Shown here one piece after another: positions 16,063-26,554 of a DNA stretch of 64,000 bases. The notes under the pieces were generated by a model that was not told the origin of the DNA, ran no database searches, and saw nothing but the letters and a program-made list of their open reading frames with translations. Source of the stretch: an uncultured Nonlabens sp. (GTDB lineage: Bacteria > Bacteroidota > Bacteroidia > Flavobacteriales > Flavobacteriaceae); NCBI GenBank assembly GCA_947491755.1, contig CANLKV010000001.1, forward strand, positions 310,001 to 374,000, read 5' to 3'. Position 1 is the stretch's first letter; each line of letters starts with the position of its first letter. The translations under genes and the position numbers were made by a program.

Positions 16063-17904
16063 TCACAAACTATTACATAATTTCTCAATTTGAGTATGTA
16101 GTAATTTTGTTCTTTCTATTATGAAACCTTCAAAGTCATCATTCTTTAGTAAGCCAATCATATATTCATCAATAAATTGAGATGCCATAATTTCTACAAA
16201 CACATCTCTTTTACCTGCTTCTATATATTCACTTTCAAAAGCTGTGACGTATTCGCTTGGTAATTTAGAGCCTATTTTATTGTTATTGGTTTCTTTGGTA
16301 ATCAATGCAATATTTGCTACGTTATTTATTACATCTTCGTACTTATGGTTTTCAAACTGCTTGACAATACTTTTACCTAAAGCAGATTTTTTAGGGAAAA
16401 TGTGATGTTCTTCTAACTTATTCTTGCCGACTACACCTCTATTCGGTTGGATACCAAAGTAAAAGTCTTTTGCTTGGTTAGATTTCAATAGCAAAATTAA
16501 TGCTCTATATATTTGTTGACTTTTGTTAGAGTAATACGCATCAAATAACTTGAAGTTTTGTTTTGAAATATCCTGTAAATAGCTAAAACTTCTTGTGTTT
16601 TCATTTATAACTCTTTGAAGTTTTTGTTCTAAATCTAATTTATCATTTATCAACAAAGCAAAGTCTTTTGCTATTCTTTCACTTTGCGCACCTGGATAAC
16701 GGTTCTTTAATAGCGTATTCCAAAACCAAGATTTTAAAAATTCTTTTTCTCTTAAATTCAGGGATTTGAAATGAGAAATCGCTCCTGCTAAAAATTTCAT
16801 CAAAGGATTATATCTTCCCAATTCGGTAGATTCTATTGAGAAATTATTTGCCATAAATTGCATTAACGAATGAAATTTATCGTGCAATAATTTAGTGTTA
16901 GCCATTAATAACTCCGTACTTAGTTTTAATACAGCTGTTCCCAAAAATTGTTTTTGCAATATTATAGTTGTGAGTTGCAACATATCTTTATTATCAACAA
17001 AGGGTTGCACTTGGCTCAGTTCTATATTCTCAATGTTATCAAAATAGTTATTGCTTAAATGCCCCTCATAGTTCATCATTGTATAAAAGGTACGCAAGTC
17101 AAAAAAACCTTCATCAAATCTGCGATAGGTTTTAGCCACCATAATATCAAATATTGACAACTTTGTATTCTTAGTATTGATACGTTCAAAAACTTCTAAC
17201 ACCTCTTCCAAAGTTCCTTTTTGTTCAATCTCATATACCTTTCGATAGAGTATTTCTTTTTCTAAGGTTTTTAGCTTTTTATTGTATTCATTTTTAAAAC
17301 GAAGCATTTTAATTTCTTCGTCTTGGTCATCAATATCAAACCAAGTTTCTACAATATTATCATCAAAATTGTATGCGTGTTTAATCTTCACGAAACGATG
17401 ACCAAATGTTTTATACAGTTCTTTTTCTGTATATTCTTTAAGCATTATGGGTTGTTGAGGATTTTCAGGATTATCTATTTTTTCATCATCATATATCCAT
17501 TTCAATTCAGAATCAACTCCTTCATATTCAGAATCCCAATAGAGATTTAGTTTCTCTTTTTTGCGAGTGTTGTTACCCTTATATATTTCTTTATCTGTAA
17601 AGGCTAAGGTTAATGCTGTTGTACGTTGTTGGCCATCTAAAAGATAGGTTACGTCTTCAGGTTTATCTTCAGGAATTTTAATATCCTTTACTTTAGCACC
17701 TACCGCACGTCGCGCTAATTCATCTCCACCTTTCCATATTAAAATTGAGCTAATTGTATAATTGCGTTGCAGACTATCTATAAGTAAACGTACTTGATTT
17801 TTATCCCAAACAAACGGACGTTGAAATTCTGGTAACCAAACTTGCTCCTTATATGATAAATCTATTAGGTCTTTGATGTTGAAATCTTTATTGGTGTTGC
17901 TCAT
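16063..17904 (-). CDS. DUF262 / HNH protein (GmrSD-like)
   Basis: 613 aa. The N-terminal DUF262 (ParB/GmrS-like) domain has the signature LLDGQQRTTALTLAF (residues about 88-102) and, before it, WLPEFQRPFVWDKNQVRLLI. The C-terminal region has an HNH-type motif LEEHHIFPKKSALG near residue 490 followed by NVANIALITKETNN, as in DUF1524-type nuclease domains. GmrSD proteins are modification-dependent (type IV) restriction enzymes that use nucleotides and cut glucosylated-cytosine DNA. Start ATG 36 bp downstream of the ATPase gene, so one operon. It probably restricts modified phage DNA that the type III system cannot cut. Confidence 0.82.
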   Translation of the reverse strand: MSNTNKDFNIKDLIDLSYKEQVWLPEFQRPFVWDKNQVRLLIDSLQRNYTISSILIWKGGDELARRAVGAKVKDIKIPEDKPEDVTYLLDGQQRTTALTLAFTDKEIYKGNNTRKKEKLNLYWDSEYEGVDSELKWIYDDEKIDNPENPQQPIMLKEYTEKELYKTFGHRFVKIKHAYNFDDNIVETWFDIDDQDEEIKMLRFKNEYNKKLKTLEKEILYRKVYEIEQKGTLEEVLEVFERINTKNTKLSIFDIMVAKTYRRFDEGFFDLRTFYTMMNYEGHLSNNYFDNIENIELSQVQPFVDNKDMLQLTTIILQKQFLGTAVLKLSTELLMANTKLLHDKFHSLMQFMANNFSIESTELGRYNPLMKFLAGAISHFKSLNLREKEFLKSWFWNTLLKNRYPGAQSERIAKDFALLINDKLDLEQKLQRVINENTRSFSYLQDISKQNFKLFDAYYSNKSQQIYRALILLLKSNQAKDFYFGIQPNRGVVGKNKLEEHHIFPKKSALGKSIVKQFENHKYEDVINNVANIALITKETNNNKIGSKLPSEYVTAFESEYIEAGKRDVFVEIMASQFIDEYMIGLLKNDDFEGFIIERTKLLHTQIEKLCNSL

Positions 17905-17940
17905 TTACTTTTTAAAATTTATATGGATTAACAATGGACC

Positions 17941-20730
17941 TTAGACTAATCTATATCTATCAGAACGCATTTTGAAAGCTTTTTCACTTCCTTCCATTAC
18001 ATCACAAATCTCTTTCTTAATCTCTTCTCTTTCTACAGTACCAGAATATAAAATAGATGTATAACGACTTTCTGAATCCATTGAAATAATATATTCTGCA
18101 TCTCCATTAACAGGAATATTGGCGTTATGAGTTACTACAATAATTTGCCTACTTCCTTTAGCTACTTTTAATCTATCTACAATCAAATCATATACTAATC
18201 TATTGTCTAAATCATCTTCTGGCTGGTCTAATAATAATGGTATTGTACCAAATGAAAGCAGAAAAGTTAATATTGCAGTTGTACGTTGACCTGCTGAGGC
18301 AGTTGATAACGATTTAAAACTATCTGCATTTTCAGGCTTATATTCTACAACCACCTCATCCTCTGGCATAAACAACTCTAATTCATCCATACCTGCATCA
18401 GTAATACCCTTAACAGCATTTTTAAAATGACCTCCAACTATATCAGCATTATCATCAAAGTAATTTTTGCGGAATACATCCTTTACTTCTTCAATTTTCT
18501 GTTCGACGTTACCTTGAAAACACAACTCTTTTAACTTTTTAAAATCTTCTTCAAAAGAGGTGTCTTTACCAATAATCTTACGGACTTGTAACTCAAAACT
18601 TGTTTGATTTCTAAATGGTTTAATCTTTACTCTGATTTTTTCGTCGGTAACATTCTCATCGATAAAGACTTTACGCTTATTTGTTATTTCTTTACATAAC
18701 TGAATAAATTCTTCTTGATATTTCGTTCTTTCTGTAAGCTCCAAGTTTTCTTGTTCTTTAATTATATCAAGTGCTTTTAATTCTTCTTCTTTATCTTCAA
18801 TATCTTTTGATATAGCTTCATATTGGTCTATGTTTTCTACACCTTCTGCTTCAAGTTCTACTTTTTTTGTATCATAATTAGTTACTGCGGTAGAATACGC
18901 TTGTTGCCATTGTGAAGATTCTATTTTGTTTTCTAAATCATTTTTAATTTGAGATATAGATGCAATTAATACTTCATATTCTGTCGCCTTAGCAGATATA
19001 GCCTGTTTTACTTCAGTAAGTATATCTTGAATTTCATCTTTATTCGATTCAGAAAAACTTTCCTCCTTTGGCTGTTCAATTTCAAATTCAGCTTTTAAAC
19101 TCTCTAATTGATTAACTAAATCTTGAATTTTCTCTTTGTAATCATTGAGTAACTTTTCTTCTTCAGCAAAAGTCTTTTTTTCTGCCATTAATTCCTTGAT
19201 ACCTGCCTTATCTAAAGTTTCTAATTTCTTTTTTAAATCAGCAATATCAGTCTTTAGTTTAAGTCTTGATTTTAAACTCACTTGATGAGTTCTAATTGTG
19301 CTACAAGACTTTAAGAAATTTTCTTTGGCAACCTCTCTTTTATCTTTTAGTAGGCTTATTTCTTCAACATTTAAATCGATTCTATCCAATAAAGCATTTG
19401 GGTCTTTTGAAATTTCAAATATTTGTTTCTGAGAATACTGCTCGAACTCTAAGAAGTTTAGAAACTCCTCTTCCTCAATTTCCTCCCAAACTCCATCAAC
19501 TAACTTATGAATTTCAATAGTTTGATTAACTGAACTTTCTATATCAGATGCCTTTACACGGTATAAGAAGTCATTACGAATAAATTCCACTTCAATAGTT
19601 GAGTCTTGATTAAACACACCAATGGACTCTGTTCCTCTAACATCATTTGTTTTGTAGAAGCTATTATGTTCCTTAAGTAGTTCATTAAAATTTTCGAGAT
19701 TACTTGTGCGGTTAAAAACCCCTCTTATAAATCTTAGAATACTTGACTTACCACTACCACGACCTCCAATTATAGTATTTAATTGAGGATTAAATCCAAT
19801 TTTAAAGGGTTCCGTTCCTGTTAATGTCGTATTGGTTATCGTTATTGATTTTATCCAAAAGTCAGGCTTATCAGTTACAGAAAGTGTTTCATCAAAATCA
19901 TTAACTATTCTATGTGATGGTAATAAAAACGCTTGTCTTAAACCTTCTAAAGAAGGTGTTTCATCCATTTTTATATAAGTAAATCTTAAACCTATACCAT
20001 TTAAACCGTGCTTTGAATTTTTTGGTTCGTGCGGATTATCTGAAAAAGTTAATATTGCTAAATCGTTTTGTTTAGATAGCTTTACTGTATTATACCACTT
20101 TTTTGCAGTAGCTTCATCTATTGCAGGCACAGGATTATTGTAATAATCATTTAAACTTGGTACAACACTACCAATAGTTGCATTAGAATATTCATTCTCA
20201 TAAAATGATTTATGTACAACTTGTACTGCATTAATATCATCGCGGTTGTAAAAATCTATTAAGTTCTGATTACCTATTGATTCTAAACCATTAAACTCAT
20301 CTATATGCGCTGGAATAACTATTCCTTGGTTTTTAAAAGCTATATCTGCTATTTCATTAATACTCTTGTCTGTTTTAGCTTCTTGAGAACCAAAATCATC
20401 TCTTTTGATTTCACATTGAATTAAGAAATCTCCAACGTCTGTAGCTCTTTTAGAAGGGTCAAATAATATTAATAAATGAACTTTAGAACTATCACAGGTA
20501 ATTTCAACACCAGGAAAGATGGTTAAATTAGTCTCTTTTGCAACTTCTTGAATTTCCTCAATACCATTGGGGCTATTGTGGTCAGTAACCGCAACACAAT
20601 CTAAACCTTGTTCTATGGCTCTATCAATCCATTGTTGTGCAGTTACTTCTCTATCTTGAAAACATCTACTTGCTGTCGTGTGTAAATGTAAATCGCACTT
20701 ATACCATCTTGCTCCGTTAAAATCTTGCAT
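17941..20730 (-). CDS. PHP domain - SMC-like ATPase fusion (TrlF-type)
   Basis: 929 aa. N-terminal PHP phosphoesterase: CDLHLHTTASRC and VAVTDHNSPNG (metal-binding His/Asp). Walker A in IIGGRGSGKSSILRF at about residue 320, a long coiled coil (about 470-720), then signature-like STASAGQRTTAIL and Walker B LLLDQPEDDLDNRL at about 835. This RecF/SMC-type split ATPase with a PHP head matches proteins labelled TrlF family AAA-like ATPase. PHP domains cut phosphodiesters, and the ATPase may sense DNA ends or invading DNA. Begins 8 bp after the Res stop. Likely a defence effector; biochemistry unknown. Confidence 0.85.
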   Translation of the reverse strand: MQDFNGARWYKCDLHLHTTASRCFQDREVTAQQWIDRAIEQGLDCVAVTDHNSPNGIEEIQEVAKETNLTIFPGVEITCDSSKVHLLILFDPSKRATDVGDFLIQCEIKRDDFGSQEAKTDKSINEIADIAFKNQGIVIPAHIDEFNGLESIGNQNLIDFYNRDDINAVQVVHKSFYENEYSNATIGSVVPSLNDYYNNPVPAIDEATAKKWYNTVKLSKQNDLAILTFSDNPHEPKNSKHGLNGIGLRFTYIKMDETPSLEGLRQAFLLPSHRIVNDFDETLSVTDKPDFWIKSITITNTTLTGTEPFKIGFNPQLNTIIGGRGSGKSSILRFIRGVFNRTSNLENFNELLKEHNSFYKTNDVRGTESIGVFNQDSTIEVEFIRNDFLYRVKASDIESSVNQTIEIHKLVDGVWEEIEEEEFLNFLEFEQYSQKQIFEISKDPNALLDRIDLNVEEISLLKDKREVAKENFLKSCSTIRTHQVSLKSRLKLKTDIADLKKKLETLDKAGIKELMAEKKTFAEEEKLLNDYKEKIQDLVNQLESLKAEFEIEQPKEESFSESNKDEIQDILTEVKQAISAKATEYEVLIASISQIKNDLENKIESSQWQQAYSTAVTNYDTKKVELEAEGVENIDQYEAISKDIEDKEEELKALDIIKEQENLELTERTKYQEEFIQLCKEITNKRKVFIDENVTDEKIRVKIKPFRNQTSFELQVRKIIGKDTSFEEDFKKLKELCFQGNVEQKIEEVKDVFRKNYFDDNADIVGGHFKNAVKGITDAGMDELELFMPEDEVVVEYKPENADSFKSLSTASAGQRTTAILTFLLSFGTIPLLLDQPEDDLDNRLVYDLIVDRLKVAKGSRQIIVVTHNANIPVNGDAEYIISMDSESRYTSILYSGTVEREEIKKEICDVMEGSEKAFKMRSDRYRLV

Positions 20731-20738
20731 AAATAATC

Positions 20739-23384
20739 CTATTTCATATCCTTTAAAATGTCTATCAACTCTGCAACTGTTCTTGCACCATCTAACTTAT
20801 CCGTTTTAAAAACCATAAAGTAGCGGTAGTTATCTCCAGCTTTATTTGCCCACTTTTCGCCTAAGCGTAATTTTTGTTGACTATCTGAACCATCTAAGTG
20901 TTCTCCCTTTGTTTCAATCAATATGGTTTTACCGTTTTTCATTTTTACAATGAAATCTGGGTAATGGTTTATAAAACCGTTTATGAGTAATCCCTTACCT
21001 CGCTCTAAATTTCTGTGCCAATAAACAACACTATCAAGGTTTGCTACTTCATTGATTACTTGCTTTTCAAAATCATTAATTCCTTCTTCCTGTATGTAAA
21101 GATTCTTAGTGATGCTCTTTATAGGATTTTTAGGACTAATGGTTTTAGAAAACTCAAATGAGGGTTCACAAACTACAGTTCCCTTATCGAGAAGTATATC
21201 AAATTGTTTCTCTGCGTGTTGCTCTGCTAACTCATTTATTTTATGTTTTATGAGTTTTGCATAAAAAGGTTCATTGTTGGTTATCTCCGCAATTTTCTCA
21301 CTATTGAGGTCTTTAATTACCTTTTTCACATAAGCAATAATTTGTGGCTCTGGTATTTGGTCTATCTTCTTGATGATTTTAGTAATACGACCTGCAATTT
21401 GATTTATCTTTTGCTCTGGCGTTAGTGTTGTGAGATATTCTGCAAACGCTTCTTTGACGTGATTATCTACATACTTATACTCTGGTACATATTCATCTTT
21501 TCTACCTTCTGCAAGGTCTATACTTGCCATTTTTGATGCTGTACGTGTTAAGTCTATATTGCTATCCTGCTTATCTAATTCAAAGCCTTCCAACAATAAA
21601 TTTTTGGTAAGCGGAATTAAATTATCTGGCTCAATAAGTGAAGGTGCTGTTTTAATATGAAATGTAGGTATAACCTCTTTTTCTGCATCTTCTTTAAACA
21701 CCTCTTTGATTGGGAATGATTTTATCTTTTCTTTCAATTCGGTTGGTATTAAGTTATCTTCTTTCTCCAATTCTTCCATTTTCTTCTCAAACTCTGCATT
21801 GGTATCCCCAGCGAGTTTTAAAATGTCCTCTAATTGGCTTGTTCCTTTTTCTGAACCTGTAAGCTCTTTTACATCATCTACCTTTATTTCTACTTCATCT
21901 TCATCATTAGCAGTAGTTGTAGTTGTTGATTGTTCTTGCTGTTTTCCAAACAAATCTTCAAAACTACCTTTACCGGTTGTAGTATCAATTTTAGATTCAA
22001 TTTGCTGTTCTTTTACTCTGTAATCCTTTGCACTAAACCCTGATTTATTAAGTCCTAAGATTATCTTATCTAAGGTGTTTAAGAAGTTATTGGAAGAAGT
22101 AAATACATACGAGTAATTCAATAAATCTTCTTGATGTTTGGTTACATAAGGCAAGCGTAATACTCTACCTAAAATCTGCTCTACATCAACTGAAGAAGAC
22201 TTGTTTGCTAAGGATGCTAAAACATAGGCGAAAGGACAATCCCAACCTTCTTTTAAGGCATTTACTGTAATAATATAGCGCACTTCACAATCACGACTCA
22301 TTAAGTCTATTTTCTTAATCTCGTCTTTATTGGCCGTCTTAATTTTGATTTGATTTTCTGGAATACCTATTTCGATTAGACTGTCTTTAATCTTATCAAA
22401 GGTTACGTTATCATCACTTGTTTTTGGTTGTGCTTGAAACAAAACAATAGGTCTTATATACTTACCACCTTTAGCTTCTTGTGCTTTTGCTTTAGCTTCT
22501 AAGGTCTTTTGCATTTGTATAGCACTACTCAATACCTCTGTAGTATCTTGATGATTATAGACTATCACAGGTAATTTTACCATATTGTTTTTCTTCAACT
22601 TAATGGCATCTACAAAACTTATGATATTACTCTTGTTTCTTGGTGTAGCCGTTAAATCAAAAATGAAACTTGGATTGATATTATTTAACATATCTACCCT
22701 TAAATCTGCTTCAAAATTGTGACTTTCATCAATTACAATTACAGGATTGAGATAAGCTATTACTTGAATTAAAGCCGTATCATCTACATTATCTAAATTG
22801 GCTTTTAAATCTCTAAAGTGTGTAGCAAATTCCGCTAAGTTTTCATTTTCCCTGTATGCTCTTGGTAAGCCTTTTCTAACCGTTTCTACGAAAGATTGTA
22901 CACTAAGCACCAAAATGCTTAATTGCTCTTTAACTTCTACAGGATTGAAACCTTGACCAAACAACAACGCTTCTTTATCATAGACTTTTACATTTCCATT
23001 AAAGTGCGCATCTATTCTTTGACGGTATGGATGAGATGGATTGCTAAGATTGTCGTAAGTCTGTTTTAAAATGGTATCTGAAGGTACAAACCAGACTACT
23101 ACTTGCGGTTTATCTAATGGGAAACTATCAAAAATAGGTTTTAACGCATTACAGGCAATAAAGGTTTTACCGCCAGCAGTTGGTACTTTTACTGTAACTC
23201 TGGGTACACTTTTTATAGAGTTGTCATAAGGTTTAAGAAAGTCATTATCTAAAGACTGTACTGAAATTCCTTTGCTTTCCCAAAAGTTAGTAAACGCTTG
23301 TCCTATATGCCTGGTACTATCAAGCTCTTCTATAAATTGAGTAAGGTCGTTAATAACCTCTTGTTGGTATTTTTTTAATTCCAT
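20739..23384 (-). CDS. res: Type III restriction endonuclease, Res subunit
   Basis: 881 aa, a normal length. Superfamily 2 helicase: Walker A VPTAGGKTF (about residue 70), DEAH-box variant IVIDESHNF (about 220), motif III TATPRNKS, and motif VI region VEQILGRVLRLPY. The C-terminal nuclease has YPDFIVKMKNGKTILIETKG (about 810), a PD-ExK core. With Mod it would translocate or switch on DNA and cut between two head-to-head sites lacking methylation. Starts 2 bp after the mod stop, so it is strictly co-transcribed with it. Confidence 0.93.
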   Translation of the reverse strand: MELKKYQQEVINDLTQFIEELDSTRHIGQAFTNFWESKGISVQSLDNDFLKPYDNSIKSVPRVTVKVPTAGGKTFIACNALKPIFDSFPLDKPQVVVWFVPSDTILKQTYDNLSNPSHPYRQRIDAHFNGNVKVYDKEALLFGQGFNPVEVKEQLSILVLSVQSFVETVRKGLPRAYRENENLAEFATHFRDLKANLDNVDDTALIQVIAYLNPVIVIDESHNFEADLRVDMLNNINPSFIFDLTATPRNKSNIISFVDAIKLKKNNMVKLPVIVYNHQDTTEVLSSAIQMQKTLEAKAKAQEAKGGKYIRPIVLFQAQPKTSDDNVTFDKIKDSLIEIGIPENQIKIKTANKDEIKKIDLMSRDCEVRYIITVNALKEGWDCPFAYVLASLANKSSSVDVEQILGRVLRLPYVTKHQEDLLNYSYVFTSSNNFLNTLDKIILGLNKSGFSAKDYRVKEQQIESKIDTTTGKGSFEDLFGKQQEQSTTTTTANDEDEVEIKVDDVKELTGSEKGTSQLEDILKLAGDTNAEFEKKMEELEKEDNLIPTELKEKIKSFPIKEVFKEDAEKEVIPTFHIKTAPSLIEPDNLIPLTKNLLLEGFELDKQDSNIDLTRTASKMASIDLAEGRKDEYVPEYKYVDNHVKEAFAEYLTTLTPEQKINQIAGRITKIIKKIDQIPEPQIIAYVKKVIKDLNSEKIAEITNNEPFYAKLIKHKINELAEQHAEKQFDILLDKGTVVCEPSFEFSKTISPKNPIKSITKNLYIQEEGINDFEKQVINEVANLDSVVYWHRNLERGKGLLINGFINHYPDFIVKMKNGKTILIETKGEHLDGSDSQQKLRLGEKWANKAGDNYRYFMVFKTDKLDGARTVAELIDILKDMK

Positions 23385-23386
23385 TC

Positions 23387-25186
23387 TTAGAAACGTTTTA
23401 TATCTCTTGGTATCTTTTTAAAGATGATATTTTTATTGAGCATATATTGTTCATCGAGCAAACAGATGTCTGCATAGATGATGTACTGCTCTTGTAGTTC
23501 TGAAATAATGCCTAAACTATTATTATCTAATGTTGTTAGACTGTCTTTTTCGTAATAGAAATAGTAGCCTGTATCTTGATAATTATCTAATAGGTATTTA
23601 GCCTCTTTTGATTGAGGTCTTGTAAGTGGTTGTTTTGTCTCGGTATAATAGATGTAATTTCTAATTTTATCCTCGCCTACCTCTTCATTTAAGTTTTCGT
23701 TGTCTTTAAAGATTGGTTGCCCCAATTCGTAGAAATCGAATGAACCGCCAATGCCATCAACTTTACCAGAAATGATTTTTTCAGCTGTAATCGCAATCAT
23801 TCCTTGCTTTTCTTCAATCTTTACACTTTTAAAGTCGCCTGTACTTTTTGCTTTTTCGTATAATTCTAATACTTCATTGGCTTTCTTGAGCGAACTTGTG
23901 TTGATTTTGTATGTATGTAATATCTGTTTTTTCTTGCCCTTAAAATCATATCCCTTAATTACCTTCTTTACTCGTTGAGCAGTAATATCTTCTGCATAAT
24001 CCATCATTTCAATTAAAATAAACTTTCTATTGCCATTATCCCTTTGGTTTAAATTTAAAACTGCTTCAGCTGTTGTACCTGAACCGGCAAATGAGTCTAA
24101 AATAATATCATTATCATCACACAAAAAATTTATTATGTATTCGATAAGCGATGGTGGTTTAGGAAAGTCAAATACTTTTTTTCCGAATATCCTTGATAAG
24201 TGTCTACCTGCATTCTCAGTAGTACCGACACCTACCGTATCTCCAATGAAATTTGGCGGAACTTCGTTAGAGTACTCTTGCCTTTTATATGACAGAACTA
24301 AAGATGCTGAATTGATTTTCAGTTCGGTGTTATTTGATAATTCTTCTTCTAATTTATCTTGAACCCAAATAAATCTATTTCTAAATACAACTTCATTTTT
24401 ATTAGTACCTTCCTCTATAATTAGGTCATTGAGTAATTCGTTAGGGAATTTATCCGTACCATAAATTCCTTTCTCAATAGTTCTATTTGAGAGCTTTATT
24501 TTTAATGAACCTGGTTTGAAAGTAAGGTCTTTATATGAATTTTGAGGCTTAGTTAATGGGTCATCACTCTTGCTTGTCTTATTAATACCATAAAAACGAT
24601 TATTATTTACAGTCTTGGAATAAGCCAATACATACTCTATATTTCTTTTTATCTTATGTGATAAGTTAGGTGGCGTTGCTGATTTGAACCAATTATATTG
24701 CCCTATAAATTGTCTTTTACCAAAAATCTCATCCATTATTATTTTTAAAGGTGCTTGCTCATTATCATCAATAGAAACGAAAATTGCTCCATCATTCGAT
24801 AATAATTTTTGTAAGAGTTTCAATCTTGGATACATCATACATAACCACTTATCGTGGCGAGTTAAATCGTCTCCATCTTTACCGACAATTTCTCCTAACC
24901 ATTTTTTTATTTTAGGATGATTAACATTATCATTATACACCCATTTTTCGTTACCTGTATTGTAAGGTGGGTCTATATATATACATTTTATTCTACCTTC
25001 GTATTCTGGAAGTAAAGCCTTTAAAGCTTCTAAATTATCTCCCTGAATAATTTTACTACCATTATCAATTTTACTCTTCTTTTGACCATTCTCGTTAAAG
25101 CCATATTTATGCTCAAGAACTTTATAAGAAACATCCTGATGATGGCTCACAACCTTTTCCTTTCCTATCCAATGTAGTGTTGGCAT
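23387..25186 (-). CDS. mod: Type III DNA-methyltransferase, Mod subunit
   Basis: 599 aa N6-adenine methyltransferase of the beta class: catalytic motif IV DPPYNTG at about residue 72 precedes the AdoMet motif I DSFAGSGTT at about 370. The segment between them (about 150-330) is the variable target-recognition domain. It modifies one strand of an asymmetric site and guides Res. The start ATG is 1 bp behind the small HTH gene. No tandem repeats that would make it phase-variable are seen in its 5' part. Confidence 0.93.
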   Translation of the reverse strand: MPTLHWIGKEKVVSHHQDVSYKVLEHKYGFNENGQKKSKIDNGSKIIQGDNLEALKALLPEYEGRIKCIYIDPPYNTGNEKWVYNDNVNHPKIKKWLGEIVGKDGDDLTRHDKWLCMMYPRLKLLQKLLSNDGAIFVSIDDNEQAPLKIIMDEIFGKRQFIGQYNWFKSATPPNLSHKIKRNIEYVLAYSKTVNNNRFYGINKTSKSDDPLTKPQNSYKDLTFKPGSLKIKLSNRTIEKGIYGTDKFPNELLNDLIIEEGTNKNEVVFRNRFIWVQDKLEEELSNNTELKINSASLVLSYKRQEYSNEVPPNFIGDTVGVGTTENAGRHLSRIFGKKVFDFPKPPSLIEYIINFLCDDNDIILDSFAGSGTTAEAVLNLNQRDNGNRKFILIEMMDYAEDITAQRVKKVIKGYDFKGKKKQILHTYKINTSSLKKANEVLELYEKAKSTGDFKSVKIEEKQGMIAITAEKIISGKVDGIGGSFDFYELGQPIFKDNENLNEEVGEDKIRNYIYYTETKQPLTRPQSKEAKYLLDNYQDTGYYFYYEKDSLTTLDNNSLGIISELQEQYIIYADICLLDEQYMLNKNIIFKKIPRDIKRF

Positions 25187-25187
25187 A

Positions 25188-25385
25188 TTATCTTTTCTCT
25201 TTAGTAACTAATAATTCTTTTGCATCTATATTTAAGATTGTTGCAATCTCATACAAGGTTTCTAAGCTTGGTTGTGTGCGGTTTTGTACATAACCGTTAA
25301 CCGTGTTGAAACTCTTGCCCAACTGCTCTGCAAGCCATACTTGCTTAATCCCTTTTTCTTCCAGAACTTCTTTTATCCTGTTCAT
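25188..25385 (-). CDS. Cro/C1-type HTH regulator of the R-M operon
   Basis: 65 aa, a single Xre/HTH_3 domain: IKQVWLAEQLGKSFNTVNGY with the recognition helix, then a short second half. The size and place directly ahead of mod (1-bp gap) fit a controller (C) protein that delays restriction until methylation is complete. The ~200 bp upstream is the likely promoter/operator area, with TTTATATACATATTTTTG resembling a -7 region. Confidence 0.8.
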   Translation of the reverse strand: MNRIKEVLEEKGIKQVWLAEQLGKSFNTVNGYVQNRTQPSLETLYEIATILNIDAKELLVTKEKR

Positions 25386-25599
25386 AATCTTAACTTTAAG
25401 ATGCTCTAAATATACATCTATTTGCTTATAAATACACCGTATTGCGTTATATTTATATACATATTTTTGTAGTATTCTGTTATTTGTTAGTATTGATAAG
25501 GGATGCAGGGTACTATTTTTTTTGTAGTTGTTATTCTCACAACGAGAGAACTTTATTTTTACCCCTGTTTTAGACTATACTACACGTCTTAAAGTTGGT

Positions 25600-26496
25600 C
25601 TAATTGTTTATTGAGTAGTACGCTTTCGCTTTAAGCTTTTCTAACACTATACTTTCTACTTGTAAGTCTTTATGTTTAGCTATTAATTTTAAGTACTGTG
25701 AGCGGTCTTTTTTGTAGGTTTCCTTATGATACTGTTTCATTGCTTTAGCTGAAACATCATAATTCATATAGCCGTACATTCTTGTTTCTTTGGTTGAGCA
25801 TTTAGAGAAATCAAAATTGGTATTCCTCTTTATTGCGCTATAAAAATTAAGAAGCTCATTAACCAGTAATTTATATTTAGTAGGGTCTATCAAATCCTGC
25901 ACAGTATAAATGCCAATAGGATTTTTACGATTATTGAAGTATCGATAATTGCCCTTCAATTCTACTCGCATTAACTGATCGTTGAGTTTTACACCAGACG
26001 TTTTGTTTGCTTCAAAGGTTTTATCATAAGCTTTGAATTTATTATAAGTTTGCCTAAACTCACCACCATAAACACGATTGTTTTTAATCATTGGTAAGGG
26101 TCGTTTTCCTTTATAGTCTAACCAGCTGTTAATTTCTTGTTCTGTATCGTGATTAATTACAACACCTATATCTGCCCTTAAAAGCGTGGTTTTATAGAGG
26201 TTTATGGGAAGTTGCTTGTTGAGTGTGTCAAGCGCGGTCAAAACTTGTGAAAAAGTAAAATCTTGGTAATTGTTACCCATATAGAACTTTTGCAATGAGT
26301 TCTCAATTTGCAATTCGCTACCGTATAATTTGAGATGGATATTTTGCAACTCCGTTTGATAACCTATTACAAATGCCTTTTTATTCTGAATAGGACGCCA
26401 TAGGAAACCTGCCCAGTCAATATTTTGAAGCTTTCCGGCATAGAAAATATTAGGTAGGTTGTCAATAGTGACTTTGGATTTGATAGTATCGTACAA
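25600..26496 (-). CDS. Replication initiation protein, phage/plasmid II/X-like
   Basis: 298 aa. The overall pattern (LLRADIGVVINHD, LMRVELKGNYRYF, then a helical C-terminus) resembles the II/X family replication proteins of filamentous-phage and small plasmid type, which nick a double-strand origin. I see no unambiguous HUH motif, so the call is moderate. Found between the excisionase-like gene and the cargo, as in many Bacteroidota islands that replicate after excision. Starts with MYDTIKSKV. Confidence 0.65.
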   Translation of the reverse strand: MYDTIKSKVTIDNLPNIFYAGKLQNIDWAGFLWRPIQNKKAFVIGYQTELQNIHLKLYGSELQIENSLQKFYMGNNYQDFTFSQVLTALDTLNKQLPINLYKTTLLRADIGVVINHDTEQEINSWLDYKGKRPLPMIKNNRVYGGEFRQTYNKFKAYDKTFEANKTSGVKLNDQLMRVELKGNYRYFNNRKNPIGIYTVQDLIDPTKYKLLVNELLNFYSAIKRNTNFDFSKCSTKETRMYGYMNYDVSAKAMKQYHKETYKKDRSQYLKLIAKHKDLQVESIVLEKLKAKAYYSINN

Positions 26497-26554
26497 AACA
26501 GGTACGGCAGATACATAAGAACTACAAAAAGAGAAACGCTAAAAACCGAAGTTA

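Noticed and set aside
23387..25186. Phase-variable mod gene
   Set aside because: Many type III mod genes have tandem repeats, but none is seen in this coding sequence.
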